Shown here: piece after piece, positions 17,813 through 27,034 of the stretch
Layout: each line of letters opens with the position of its first letter
Numbering within the stretch: position 1 is the stretch's first letter
Assembly: GCA_017454485.1 (NCBI GenBank)
Contig: JAFTCX010000056.1
Span: 1-64,000, forward strand
DNA from: Clostridia bacterium
Lineage (GTDB): Bacteria; Bacillota; Clostridia; Oscillospirales; Acutalibacteraceae
Direction of reading: 5' to 3'
Length of the DNA stretch: 64,000 nucleotides
Translations under genes and position numbers: made by a program
Notes under the pieces: generated by a model
Databases searched by the model: none
The model's input: only the letters and a program-made list of their open reading frames with translations
What the model was told of the DNA's origin: nothing

Positions 17813-18040
17813 TTAGAAAAACTTTGAAAGAATGCCGTCAAGAAGTGAACTTCCCGTTCCGCCGGATGCAGGTTCGGTCGGCGTTGTGGGGGTCGTTGGT
17901 GTTGTCGGCACGGTTGTGCCGCCTGTGGAAGTACCCGTACCGGGAAGCTCCAGATTCATGGAGTCATCCAACACACCTTCTTTTTTCAAAACAGCAAGAA
18001 CGATCTTCCAGATCAACGTAAAAATCATTGAAAAATCCAT
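17813..18040 (-). CDS. Small Thr/Pro-rich protein of unknown function
   Basis: A 75-residue protein with its own promoter, a GGAGG ribosome binding site and a terminator, so it is very likely real. An N-terminal amphipathic or membrane-seeking helix (MDFSMIFTLIWKIVLAVLKK) is followed by a low-complexity linker with repeated TTPTTPT units (about residues 44-55), then Gly/Ser and a hydrophobic end SSLLDGILSKFF. There is no cleavable signal peptide that I can call. The layout suggests a surface-linked or membrane-associated peptide with helices at both ends. Confidence 0.65.
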   Translation of the reverse strand: MDFSMIFTLIWKIVLAVLKKEGVLDDSMNLELPGTGTSTGGTTVPTTPTTPTTPTEPASGGTGSSLLDGILSKFF

Positions 18041-18069
18041 AAACTGATACCTCCGCTACTTTTTTCTTT

Positions 18070-18098
18070 ATTATAACAACATCATTTTTAAAAATCAA
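18070..18098 (-). promoter_or_regulatory. Promoter of the small Thr/Pro-rich gene
   Basis: TTGATT (18098-18093) and TATAAT (18075-18070) on the - strand, with a 17-base spacer. It lies between the parC-type gene and the small gene. Confidence 0.75.
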
Positions 18099-18117
18099 TC
18101 TCTTTTTAGAAAATTCT

Positions 18118-20367
18118 TTAAAATAGCATCACATTGTTTTTCAGCGCGATATCTTCGGTACTCAGCAGCGCGCCGGTGCACGGAAGCGATTTTGCGCGGT
18201 AACGATTGGGCTTGACGAATTCACCGGGGACATAATCACGCAAGGCGGTAATGGCGTTGTTCTTTTTGAGCGTAAAGCACGCAACGCCCTGCGTGTCCTT
18301 CATCGCCTTCGGGTTGATGAGCGATGTGTCAAGCAGCAGCGAACGGCCGCCGGTGGTTTCGATCACGATCTCCTTATCGGCATTCAACTGCATCATGCAG
18401 GCAAGCGGCGATTTGTCGCTGTAGGCCTTAATGAGCTTTTTGCGGTTCGCCTTTGTGGCGTAGGAATTCAAATTCACCTTTGCGGCCTTGCCGTTTTGGA
18501 ACAGGAACAGCATAAAGCCGGCGTAGGAGGCATCCGTCACCGCACAGAACACCGTCGACTCCCCTTCCTCCATGGTAAGCTTCGAAGGCACATAGTCGCC
18601 GAGCACGCTCGCCTTGGTGTCGTTGAAATCGCTCACACGCGCCTTATAGACCTGCATTTTATCGGTGAAGAACAGCAGCTCTTTTGCGTTGCTTGTTTCC
18701 ATTGTCAAGATCAGTTCATCGCCGTCCTTGAGCTTTTGCTCCGCGCTCATGCGCAGCGACTGCGGCGTAATCTTTTTAAAATAGCCCTCTTTTGTGAAGA
18801 AAACGGTCACAGGATAATCCGGTACGGATTTGTCAACGCTTTCCTCTTCTATGGAGGAAACGTCAAGAAGATCGGTGTGGCGCTCCTGTCCGTATTTTTT
18901 AGCTACCTGCTGCAGCTCATTCACAATGACCTTGCGCAGCTTTGCTTTGGAGGAAAGCGTATCCTTCATCTCGGCAATGCTCTTTTCAAGGTCCTCAATA
19001 TCCTGCAGCCGTTTGAGAATATATTGCCGGTTCAAATGGCGAAGCTTGATTTCCGCCACATATTCCGCCTGAATCTCGTCGATGCCGAAGCCAACCATCA
19101 GGTTCGGTACAACTTCGCTTTCCTCTTCGGTTTTGCGGATGATCGCGATCGCCTTGTCAATGTCGAGCAGAATCTTTTCAAGACCGCGCAAAAGATGCAG
19201 CCGGTCGCTCGCCTTTTGAAGGTCAAAGCTGATGCGGCGATAAACACTCTTTCCGCGGAAACGAATCCATTCGATCAGAATGTCACGCACGCCGAGCACG
19301 CGCGGGCTGCCGTCGATGAGCACATTGAAATTGCAGGAAAACGAATCCTCGAGCGGCGTGGATTTATAAAGCTTTTGCATCAGCTTATCCGGGTCTGTGC
19401 CGCGTTTGAGATCGATCGTGATTTTAAGACCCTTTTTATCCGTTTCGTCACGGATATCGGAAATCTCCTTGAGTGCGCCGGATTTAATGCGCTCAATGAT
19501 CTTGTCAATGATCGCCTCACTGGTGGTCGTCGGCGGAATCTGTGTCACATCGATACAGTTGGCGCTTTTATCAAAGCTGTATTTGGAGCGAACCTTGATG
19601 GAGCCGCGACCGGTGCGATAGATTTCTTCCATCTGTGCGCGGTCATAAAGGATGGTGCCGCCGCCGATGAAATCCGGGGCGGGCAAAGTGTCGATCACAT
19701 TGTGATCCTGATCTTTAATAAGCGCGATGGTGGTATCGCACAGTTCGTTCAGATTGAACGAACAGATCGAGGACGCCATACCTACGGCGATGCCGAGACT
19801 GACGTTCGCAAGAATGGTCGGAAAGGTCACGGGCAGAAGCACGGGCTCCTTCATCGTGCTGTCATAGTTATCCACAAAATCAACGGTGTTCTTGTCGATC
19901 TCGCCGAACAGCTCCTGACAGACAGGTTCCAGCTTCGCCTCTGTATATCGCGGCGCAGCATAATGCATATCGCGCGAATATGCCTTGCCGAAATTACCCT
20001 TGGAATCGACAAACGGGCAAAGCAGCGTTTCGTTGCCGCGCGCCAGACGCACCATCGTTTCATAGATCGATGCATCGCCATGCGGATTCAGACGCATCGT
20101 TTGTCCCACTATGTTCGCGCTTTTTGTGCGCGCGCCGGAAAGCAGGTTCATCTTATACATCGTATACAGCAGCTTACGGTGGGAGGGTTTAAAGCCGTCG
20201 ATTTCCGGAATCGCGCGCGAGAGGATGACGCTCATCGCATAGGGCATATAGTTGATTTCCAGCGTGTCGACAATGTTTTGCTCAACGATGTCGCCCGCGC
20301 AGGCAATGTGCGTGTTTTTCAGCAGATCTGCGTCGCCGGAAGTCGGTGATTTTTTTCGTTTTGCCAT
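18118..20367 (-). CDS. parC: Type IIA topoisomerase subunit A (ParC-like)
   Basis: The DNA-cleaving subunit of a type IIA topoisomerase, 749 residues. The quinolone-resistance-type region reads VGQTMRLNPHGDASIYETMVRLA, given here only to mark its place, and the catalytic Tyr is Y141 in APRYTEAK. The C-terminal part has beta-propeller-type repeats but lacks a recognisable GyrA box, and the protein is shorter than typical GyrA. I therefore favour topoisomerase IV ParC. It starts 13 bases after the parE-type stop, so the two form an operon. Confidence 0.85.
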   Translation of the reverse strand: MAKRKKSPTSGDADLLKNTHIACAGDIVEQNIVDTLEINYMPYAMSVILSRAIPEIDGFKPSHRKLLYTMYKMNLLSGARTKSANIVGQTMRLNPHGDASIYETMVRLARGNETLLCPFVDSKGNFGKAYSRDMHYAAPRYTEAKLEPVCQELFGEIDKNTVDFVDNYDSTMKEPVLLPVTFPTILANVSLGIAVGMASSICSFNLNELCDTTIALIKDQDHNVIDTLPAPDFIGGGTILYDRAQMEEIYRTGRGSIKVRSKYSFDKSANCIDVTQIPPTTTSEAIIDKIIERIKSGALKEISDIRDETDKKGLKITIDLKRGTDPDKLMQKLYKSTPLEDSFSCNFNVLIDGSPRVLGVRDILIEWIRFRGKSVYRRISFDLQKASDRLHLLRGLEKILLDIDKAIAIIRKTEEESEVVPNLMVGFGIDEIQAEYVAEIKLRHLNRQYILKRLQDIEDLEKSIAEMKDTLSSKAKLRKVIVNELQQVAKKYGQERHTDLLDVSSIEEESVDKSVPDYPVTVFFTKEGYFKKITPQSLRMSAEQKLKDGDELILTMETSNAKELLFFTDKMQVYKARVSDFNDTKASVLGDYVPSKLTMEEGESTVFCAVTDASYAGFMLFLFQNGKAAKVNLNSYATKANRKKLIKAYSDKSPLACMMQLNADKEIVIETTGGRSLLLDTSLINPKAMKDTQGVACFTLKKNNAITALRDYVPGEFVKPNRYRAKSLPCTGALLSTEDIALKNNVMLF

Positions 20368-20380
20368 ATTGCCCCTCCTC

Positions 20381-22366
20381 TCAGCTCACGTCGGTCATGT
20401 CGATGTAAAGATGACCGTTTTCCGCAATATAGTCTTTTCTGCCCTGCAGATTATCACCGAGCAGCAAATCAAATTTTTCGGCAGTCGCCTGTGCTTCAAA
20501 GGGGTCGATCTTGATCAGGCGCCGCGTTTTGGGATTCATGGTTGTCAGATTCAGCATCTCTGCGTCGTTTTCGCCGAGACCCTTGGAGCGCTGCACGGTG
20601 TATTTCTTTTTGCCGATCGCTTCGAGCGCCTGCGCTTTTTCCGGCTCGGTATAGGCAAACCAGGTTTCATTGCCGCAGGTGATCTCATACAGCGGAGATT
20701 CCGCAATGAATACCTTTCCCGCCTCGATGAGCGTCGGACACAGCCGGTAAAGCATGGTCAGAATCAGCGTGCGGATCTGATAGCCGTCCACATCGGCATC
20801 GGTGCAGATGATGATCTTGCTCCAGCGCAGATTGTTCAGATCGAACATCACCATGTTTTTGCCGGCGGCAGCTTTGGTTTTCACCTCAACGCCGCAGCCG
20901 AGCACACGGATCAGATCGACGATGATCTCACTCTTGAAAATCTTCTCATATTCGCTTTTTAAACAGTTCAGAATCTTGCCGCGCACCGGGATGAGCGCCT
21001 GAAATTCGGAATCGCGAGCCTGTTTGCACGCGCCGAGCGCGGAATCACCCTCCACGATGAAGAGCTCGCGCTCATTAACATCCTTGCTGCGGCAGTCCAC
21101 GAATTTTTGCACACGGTTGGTCAGATCGCCGGAGGAAGCGAGCGTCTTTTTGATGTTTTGCCGTGTGACCTCCGCTCGCACGCGCGAACGCATGTTGATG
21201 AGCACCTGCTCGCAGATCTTGTCTGCTTCCATCTTGTTTTCGATGAAATACACTTCCAGGCTCTGCCGCAGGAAATCGGTCATCGCGGTCTGGATAAATT
21301 TGTTTGTGATCGCCTTTTTCGTCTGATTCAAATAGGACGTTTCCGTTGAAAACGAGGAGGAAACCAGCACAAGGCAGTCCGCAACATCCTGAAACTTGAT
21401 TTTCGGATCGCTCTTGATATACTTGTTGTTCGCCTTCATGTAGTTGTCCAAGAAGTTGGTGAACGCCAAAGAAACCGCTTTATCGGGCGAACCGCCGAAT
21501 TCCAGCCAGGAAGAGTTGTGATAATATTCCAGCAACTGTTTCTTGTTGGAAAACGTGAAAGCAACGTTCAGCTTCACCTTGTATTCCGGCAAATCTTCGC
21601 GGTCCTTACCCTGACGGTCCGCACTCCACGACTGGATGCCGGTCAACGCGTCTTCGCCGACGATTTCACGCACATAGTCAGTGATACCGTTTTCATAAAA
21701 GAAATCCTGCTCGTCAAAGCCGCTTTTGGTCTGAACGCGCAGACGAAACAACACCTTCGGATTGACGATTGCCTGACGGCGCACAACCTCGGCATAATAA
21801 TCCACGGGAATATCGATATCCGTAAACACCTCAAGGTCGGGCTTCCATTTGATGCGCGAGCCGGTGTCGCGTTTGCCGTAAGGTTCTTCCTGCAGACCGC
21901 CGACATTTTCGCCCTTTTCAAAATGCAGCGTATATTTTTTCCCGTCGCGGCGGATTTCGGCGTCCATGTATTCACTCGCATACTGTGTGGCGCAAAGGCC
22001 CAGACCGTTCAGACCGAGGGAGTATTCATAGCTACCGCCCGCGTTCGTCTGATATTTGCCGCCGGCATACATCTCGCAAAACACAAGCTCCCAGTTGTAT
22101 TTTCCGTATTTTTCGTTGAAGCCGACCGGAATGCCGCGTCCGAAATCCTGCACCTCCACGCTGCCGTCCAGAAAGCGTGTGACAATGATCTTGTCCCCGT
22201 AGCCCTCGCGCGCTTCATCAATGGCGTTGGACAAAATTTCAAACATGGAATGCTCACAGCCCTCAATGCCGTTGGAGCCGAAGATCACCGACGGGCGTTT
22301 TCGAACCTTGTCGGCACCTTCCAGCATCTCGATCGACTGATCGCTGTAGCCTTTCTTCGTTGCCAT
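20381..22366 (-). CDS. parE: Type IIA topoisomerase subunit B (ParE-like)
   Basis: The ATPase subunit, 661 residues. A GHKL ATP-binding domain starts near LEGADKVRKRPSVIFGS and continues with the NAIDEAREG and DFGRGIPVG motifs. A transducer domain and a TOPRIM domain with VEGDSALGACKQARD and a DADVDG metal site follow. Partnered with the subunit A gene just downstream. The sequence departs somewhat from standard GyrB, in line with a topoisomerase IV-type second set. No other gyr genes lie in the window. Confidence 0.85.
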   Translation of the reverse strand: MATKKGYSDQSIEMLEGADKVRKRPSVIFGSNGIEGCEHSMFEILSNAIDEAREGYGDKIIVTRFLDGSVEVQDFGRGIPVGFNEKYGKYNWELVFCEMYAGGKYQTNAGGSYEYSLGLNGLGLCATQYASEYMDAEIRRDGKKYTLHFEKGENVGGLQEEPYGKRDTGSRIKWKPDLEVFTDIDIPVDYYAEVVRRQAIVNPKVLFRLRVQTKSGFDEQDFFYENGITDYVREIVGEDALTGIQSWSADRQGKDREDLPEYKVKLNVAFTFSNKKQLLEYYHNSSWLEFGGSPDKAVSLAFTNFLDNYMKANNKYIKSDPKIKFQDVADCLVLVSSSFSTETSYLNQTKKAITNKFIQTAMTDFLRQSLEVYFIENKMEADKICEQVLINMRSRVRAEVTRQNIKKTLASSGDLTNRVQKFVDCRSKDVNERELFIVEGDSALGACKQARDSEFQALIPVRGKILNCLKSEYEKIFKSEIIVDLIRVLGCGVEVKTKAAAGKNMVMFDLNNLRWSKIIICTDADVDGYQIRTLILTMLYRLCPTLIEAGKVFIAESPLYEITCGNETWFAYTEPEKAQALEAIGKKKYTVQRSKGLGENDAEMLNLTTMNPKTRRLIKIDPFEAQATAEKFDLLLGDNLQGRKDYIAENGHLYIDMTDVS

Positions 22367-22385
22367 AGTTTTTTCCCCTTCTTAT

Positions 22386-22949
22386 TTATTTAAATCGAAA
22401 TCGTTGATGAATTTTTCTTTGCAGCACCTTGATATACGCCGTCGCAACGCGTGTGAGACAAAAGTCATAAAGAATGAACACGACGTTGCCCATCGCCAAA
22501 AAGATCGGCACAGCATAGCTTGACCATGCCGCATCTGCTTCGAGTCCGAGCACCTGATTCAGCGGCATACCGAACACTTTCACAAGCAAAGCATAAGCGG
22601 CAACGACCGACAGATTGAACACAAGAAACTTCAGCAAATATTCAACTACGCGCGGCAGTTTACTTTCGAAAATCGCTTTCAAGATAGCGTAATAGCCGAA
22701 AAATGCCACATACATGACAACGGCTTCTTTGTTCGGGATCAGCAGCAGTCCGATCGCCGCAGAAGCCGCATAAACGCCGAACGCCCAGGCGCGTCCGAGC
22801 TCGATCACGCAAAACAGCGTCAGAATCCCGGCGATGGCGGGCAGCGCATAGACAAAGACTTCAAACGCGGTCGGCAGCATCAAAACAACCGAAAGCGCAA
22901 CCGCCATGCCGCCCAGCGCAGTTTTTGAGGCAGTACTCATGGTTTTCAT
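22386..22949 (-). CDS. Unknown polytopic membrane protein
   Basis: A 187-residue membrane protein with about five or six hydrophobic helices and a short basic C-terminal tail (KVLQRKIHQRFRFK). No family-specific motif is visible to me. The general layout recalls small ECF S-component-like proteins, but I cannot support that. GAGGTG precedes the ATG. It lies between the J-domain gene (8-base gap) and parE (19-base gap) on the same strand, so all may share a transcript. Confidence 0.65.
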   Translation of the reverse strand: MKTMSTASKTALGGMAVALSVVLMLPTAFEVFVYALPAIAGILTLFCVIELGRAWAFGVYAASAAIGLLLIPNKEAVVMYVAFFGYYAILKAIFESKLPRVVEYLLKFLVFNLSVVAAYALLVKVFGMPLNQVLGLEADAAWSSYAVPIFLAMGNVVFILYDFCLTRVATAYIKVLQRKIHQRFRFK

Positions 22950-22957
22950 AAATCACC

Positions 22958-23557
22958 TCAGCAGCACGGGATCAGGTCGCCGCCCATGCATTCACAGCAG
23001 CAATCGGCACACAAAAGCCCTTGGCAAACGCTGCAAACATCGGTACCGCCGCGGGTGCGTTCGCCGGTACGGAAGCCGCCGGTGCGCTGGTTGCGGATGC
23101 TTTCGTACATATGCTTATAGTCCGCATTGTTCGGGTTCATATTGTAGGCAGTCGTAAAATAGGTGTACGCCTGGTCGAGCCAGCCGCGCTGATAATTACA
23201 CTGTCCTTTTAAGAAATACCACTCCGCGTCGCGTGCGGCAGGATCCATCTGTTCAAGGATGGATTCCGCTTCATCGATGCGACCGAGCGAAACAAACGAG
23301 CGCACGGTGCTGTAATCGTTGATCGTGCCGGACGTCTGATACGCGCGGCTCTGATAGCTGCCCTGCGCCGAAGTGCCGGAAATGATCGCGTCATACGCCT
23401 CATTGACTTCCTGCATCTTTTCGTTCGCAACATCAGCAAGCGGACTGCCGCTGTATTGATCAGGATGATACTTTTTTGCAAGCGCGCGGTAAGCGGCTTT
23501 GATTTCGTCCTGCGTTGCACTGCGCGGTACGCCGAGCACTTCATAAGGATCTCTCAT
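22958..23557 (-). CDS. J-domain protein with Cys-rich tail
   Basis: A 199-residue DnaJ-like co-chaperone. The N-terminal J domain ([17 protein letters not shown]...) contains HPD at residues 31-33, the element that stimulates Hsp70 ATPase. The middle has TPR-like helices ([35 protein letters not shown]). The C-terminus is strikingly Cys-rich ([19 protein letters not shown]...CC) and may bind metal. No Gly/Phe or classical zinc domain is present, so this is a specialised J protein rather than DnaJ. It overlaps the DUF5685 gene by 17 bases, so the two are co-translated. Confidence 0.8.
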   Translation of the reverse strand: MRDPYEVLGVPRSATQDEIKAAYRALAKKYHPDQYSGSPLADVANEKMQEVNEAYDAIISGTSAQGSYQSRAYQTSGTINDYSTVRSFVSLGRIDEAESILEQMDPAARDAEWYFLKGQCNYQRGWLDQAYTYFTTAYNMNPNNADYKHMYESIRNQRTGGFRTGERTRGGTDVCSVCQGLLCADCCCECMGGDLIPCC

Positions 23558-24413
23558 CTGTTTCGTCTCCTTTCAGCAGCCTTGCTGTGGTTTGAGAAAG
23601 ACCGCCGGTCAATATGTTTTCAATGATAGGCGTCATGATTTTGCAGTTGGTTTGATCAAACGAATCAAGCGCTAAGCCGATGCTTGCGTTGAGCGTTTCA
23701 AGAATCGCGTTTTTTTGCGGTTCGCTGAGGGTTGCATCGGTCAGCGCAAAAGAACAAGCAAACACATTGTATCTGCCGCGGCGCAAATCTTTTTTAAGAT
23801 CGTCCACCGCGTCCGCAAGATACACCCACCGCCCGACGGCATAGCCGAAGCGGTAAAGCGCGCGGTTTTCATCATCGGTTTCAAATGCAAACAGCTTACC
23901 GAGCGCATCAGCGCAGGCGTGCGCCGCTTTGTCGAAGCTTGCGACGCCCTCTTTTTCGGCGGCCGCCTGAGCAGCCATCGCTTGTCCGAGCAACACGTCC
24001 ACGTTCGAAAAGCGCTTTTTCGCCTTTTTGCGCCAAAGTGCGGCAACAGGCAAAAGCAGCAGCATGAGCAGCCGTCGGAAAAAGCCTTCGTCCGAAAGGT
24101 CATCGCGCACCTTATAGTAAAACATCAACACGGCGGCTGCGCAAACAAAATCGAACGCCTCTTCGCCGTTGGTGCAATAGCTGCAGCGCTTTGCCGGATT
24201 GAACGGACACCGTCCCGGTCGAAACGACGGAAGGATCTGCGCTTGAGAAAAGCGAACGATTGCCAAAAAGGTGGCGTCATAGCTCAGAATCAGTCTGGAC
24301 AGCACACCGTACCGTTTTGACAGCGCGCGGCACAGCGAACAGTACATGCCGCGATAAGCTTCGAACTCCCTGACTTTCAGCTCGCCCTTGTCAACGCGCA
24401 CATAACCGAACAT
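23541..24413 (-). CDS. DUF5685 family protein
   Basis: A 290-residue protein that I match to DUF5685 by its start ([17 protein letters not shown], then [17 protein letters not shown]) and by Cys pairs at [13 protein letters not shown] and SYC, which may form a metal site. The rest is mostly helical with a hydrophobic patch near [17 protein letters not shown]. The function is unknown. A consensus promoter lies 43 bases upstream, and the overlap with the J-domain gene suggests joint function. Confidence 0.75.
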   Translation of the reverse strand: MFGYVRVDKGELKVREFEAYRGMYCSLCRALSKRYGVLSRLILSYDATFLAIVRFSQAQILPSFRPGRCPFNPAKRCSYCTNGEEAFDFVCAAAVLMFYYKVRDDLSDEGFFRRLLMLLLLPVAALWRKKAKKRFSNVDVLLGQAMAAQAAAEKEGVASFDKAAHACADALGKLFAFETDDENRALYRFGYAVGRWVYLADAVDDLKKDLRRGRYNVFACSFALTDATLSEPQKNAILETLNASIGLALDSFDQTNCKIMTPIIENILTGGLSQTTARLLKGDETDERSL

Positions 24414-24455
24414 CCGACCGCCTCCTCACAACTATATAGACACATATGTTTTTAT

Positions 24456-24484
24456 ATTATATACTATATTTTGAGTTTTGTAAA
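24456..24484 (-). promoter_or_regulatory. Promoter of the DUF5685/J-domain operon
   Basis: TTTACA (24484-24479) and TATAAT (24461-24456) on the - strand with a 17-base spacer, in the divergent intergenic region. Confidence 0.75.
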
Positions 24485-24532
24485 GAATTTTATAGCCGAG
24501 ACTTAAAAAATAGTTTATGTTTTTCTGCGGGG

Positions 24533-24561
24533 TTGATTCTTTGCGCAAAATGGTTTATAAT
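24533..24561 (+). promoter_or_regulatory. Promoter of the alpha/beta hydrolase gene
   Basis: TTGATT (24533-24538) and TATAAT (24556-24561), spacer 17 bases, about 30 bases before the start codon. Confidence 0.75.
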
Positions 24562-24591
24562 GAAGCAGTGAAATTTAAGGAGGCGATTTCT

Positions 24592-25521
24592 ATGGCCATC
24601 ATTCAAAGAGAAGCATATTTTCTCTCTTCCACCGGAGTCAATCGCATCAGATGCAACATTTGGGAAGACGACGCTGTTGAGAAAAAAGGCATTTTCCAGA
24701 TCGCGCACGGCGTCAGCGAGCACATTGACCGCTATGACGATTTTGCCCGTTTTCTGGCGCGAAACGGTTATGTGGTTTGCGGCAACGACCACCTGGGGCA
24801 CGGCAAAAGTGTCGATACGCCGGAGGATATCGGCTTTTTTGCCGAAGAAGACGGCGATTTGCGTATGGTCGATGACATGCACATTCTCACAATGATCATG
24901 AAAAAGCGTTATCCGAATCTCCCCTACATTCTCTTCGGCCACAGCATGGGCTCCTTCTGCGCGCGCGCGTATGCCGCAGCATTCGGCTATGAGCTGAACG
25001 GTTTGATCCTTTGCGGCACCGGCGAGTTTCCGGCGTCCGTTGTTGTGCTGGAGGAACCGATCCGCTTTCTTTGCAAAAAGCTCGGACCGCGCACGCAAGT
25101 CAGCAACGCGCTGTTCGATAAGATCAGCACCATCGGCATCCGCGACAAAAAGAGCGACAAGGACTGGCTTTCTGTCAACCCCGACAACGTACAGGCTTAT
25201 TTGGAAGACCCCCTCTGCGGCACAGAGCTGAAGCTCGGCGGCATCCGCGATTTGATCTCCTTAGCCAATACCGCCTGCTCCACCGACTGGCCGTATCTCG
25301 TACCGATCGATCTGCCGATTTTGCTCATCTCCGGCGCAAAAGATCCGGTTGGTCTGAACGGCAAGGGCGTGATCGCTGTTTGTGATAACCTCGAAGAAGC
25401 CGGTATCCGCCCGCAGGTGATTCTTTATCCGGGAATGCGGCATGAAATTTTAAACGAGACCGAACACGAAAAGGTGTATGAAGATGTGCTGACGTGGCTC
25501 GGCGGGGTCGTTGATATGTAA
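24592..25521 (+). CDS. Alpha/beta hydrolase, monoacylglycerol-lipase-like
   Basis: A 309-residue cytoplasmic serine hydrolase. The nucleophile elbow is GHSMGS with S118; the Asp lies in LLISGAKDPVG and the His in GMRHEIL. The oxyanion region AHGVSEHIDRYDDFA and the DHLGHGKS segment match the lysophospholipase/monoglyceride lipase group. ATG 24592 follows AAGGAGG; longer in-frame starts fall inside the promoter. It is monocistronic, with a terminator at 25540-25569. Confidence 0.9.
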   Translation: MAIIQREAYFLSSTGVNRIRCNIWEDDAVEKKGIFQIAHGVSEHIDRYDDFARFLARNGYVVCGNDHLGHGKSVDTPEDIGFFAEEDGDLRMVDDMHILTMIMKKRYPNLPYILFGHSMGSFCARAYAAAFGYELNGLILCGTGEFPASVVVLEEPIRFLCKKLGPRTQVSNALFDKISTIGIRDKKSDKDWLSVNPDNVQAYLEDPLCGTELKLGGIRDLISLANTACSTDWPYLVPIDLPILLISGAKDPVGLNGKGVIAVCDNLEEAGIRPQVILYPGMRHEILNETEHEKVYEDVLTWLGGVVDM

Positions 25522-25539
25522 ATATCAGAGGCATATAAA

Positions 25540-25569
25540 AAAGATGGCAGCGATGAAACTGCCATCTTT
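25540..25569. terminator. Bidirectional terminator
   Basis: A perfect 11-bp stem, AAAGATGGCAG (25540-25550) and CTGCCATCTTT (25559-25569), with A/T runs on both sides. It lies between the converging hydrolase and DUF6273 genes and can serve both. Confidence 0.85.
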
Positions 25570-25581
25570 CTTCATTTTATC

Positions 25582-27006
25582 TTAGCCCATGTTGATATCC
25601 GTGCGGCGAATGAACGCAAAGATTCTATGGAAGAACGCTATGATACGCTGGAAGAAGCTGTCGCCATGCTTCTTGCCGCAGAATTTGCAAAGCTCCGACT
25701 CCGAAACAAGATTGTTCACATAGCAAGCCGGACGAATGCCGACATAATTCAGATCGACCGTTGCGGATTCATTCTCTACCTTGCCGTCATAGGAAACGCA
25801 CATCGCCTTGGCGCTGTTGGAATCGCTGTCGCGCAGCCACCACGGAGCAAAGTTCGCGTTGCGGCTGTCTGTGCTCTTGTAAAGCCCCTGACATTTTGCG
25901 TAATCGGTGCCGGATGCCTTTCGAGCGCCGTCACGCACGTTGGCTTTTCCGAAGCCGTAGTTTTCGTTGGAAACATCAGATATCGAGGGCAGGAACACAC
26001 GCTCAGAGGCGGTCGTTCCATCGTTAAACGAGATCAGCGTTGTCGGAATGCTCGACTGCTGCGCTCTGGTGAAGGCCGTATCAAAGAAATCGCGGATGAT
26101 CCATTTATGAATTGTTGAATTCTTATAATCGTTTGCAAGATTCTTCGCGGTGGAATCGGAAAAATACTTGCCGCCGGAAGCAAAAACAACAGATGCATAC
26201 GGCTGCGCGTCAATGATGCTGTCGCAAAGGATCAGTCCGGTCGACGGATTGATCACACGCCATTTCAGCGGTTCATAATGGAAGAAGTAGACCTGATCTG
26301 GATTGTAGTTGTTGTCATCCTGATAGGTTCTCAGCTTGTCATTGCCGGCGGTATAACCGACATAATACGGACGATAGGAGGTAAAACGTACTGCGCGATA
26401 GGTCTCGGTGCCATGTGTAAAATCGTAATACATCATGTAATCGCTGCTCGTCATCAAGCCGTCATAGCGGTCGCCTGTGCCGCCGGAATAACCGTAGCTT
26501 TTCCAAATCGTCGGCGCAAGCGGAACATAGGCAGCATCCGGCGTAAAGGAAGCGTTCACGCTTTCGTCAATCGCAGCAACTGCCGCCATGGCGTTTTGCA
26601 GCGCTTCTTCCAACTGCGCAATCGCTTCGTTGAGCTGGGTGTAGGTCGCGTCCGCATAGGCACGCACGGACTGCGCCTGCTGAAGCTGACTGTAAAAGGT
26701 ATCCGAGATCTCCGTCAAGGAAGGATTGCCTTTGATCAGATCATAGTAGATATTCGCGTTGTTGTACTTCGCGTTCAGCACAGTTCTCGCATTGTCAGCC
26801 GCGCGTTGAACGGCTGCCGCCTGCGCGTTTTCCAAAATGCCCAGGAACTGCTCGGAACGCACGCTGTCGGTGATGAGCGTCTGCGGATATCTGCCGTATT
26901 CCACAATATCGCCGACATTATAAGCGCTTACAAGACTGACAGGAATGACCGAAAACACCAGAAGGCAGGCAAGGATCAGGCCAAGCGTTTTTTTCAAATG
27001 CTGCAT
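25582..27006 (-). CDS. Secreted DUF6273-domain protein with C-terminal CxxCG motif
   Basis: A 474-residue exported protein. The signal peptide covers about 30 residues (basic start, LGLILACLLVFSV, likely cleavage after VSA). The mature protein opens with VGDIVEYGRYPQT, followed by a helical segment. A DUF6273-type domain fills the C-terminal half (WRVINPSTGLILCDSIIDA; WWLRDSDS near the end). The extreme C-terminus has CKFCGKKHG, then an amphipathic helix (FFQRIIAFFHRIFAFIRR), a tail I have seen on other clostridial secreted proteins. ATG 27006 with AAAGGAG is preferred over the upstream GTG. It ends the long leftward array. Confidence 0.75.
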   Translation of the reverse strand: MQHLKKTLGLILACLLVFSVIPVSLVSAYNVGDIVEYGRYPQTLITDSVRSEQFLGILENAQAAAVQRAADNARTVLNAKYNNANIYYDLIKGNPSLTEISDTFYSQLQQAQSVRAYADATYTQLNEAIAQLEEALQNAMAAVAAIDESVNASFTPDAAYVPLAPTIWKSYGYSGGTGDRYDGLMTSSDYMMYYDFTHGTETYRAVRFTSYRPYYVGYTAGNDKLRTYQDDNNYNPDQVYFFHYEPLKWRVINPSTGLILCDSIIDAQPYASVVFASGGKYFSDSTAKNLANDYKNSTIHKWIIRDFFDTAFTRAQQSSIPTTLISFNDGTTASERVFLPSISDVSNENYGFGKANVRDGARKASGTDYAKCQGLYKSTDSRNANFAPWWLRDSDSNSAKAMCVSYDGKVENESATVDLNYVGIRPACYVNNLVSESELCKFCGKKHGDSFFQRIIAFFHRIFAFIRRTDINMG

Positions 27007-27034
27007 AACTAACACTCCTTTGATAAGGTTCTAT

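Noticed and set aside
18496..20349. Open frame of about 617 codons opposite parC
   Set aside because: The parC frame carries the catalytic Tyr and conserved motifs; the + strand frame has none.
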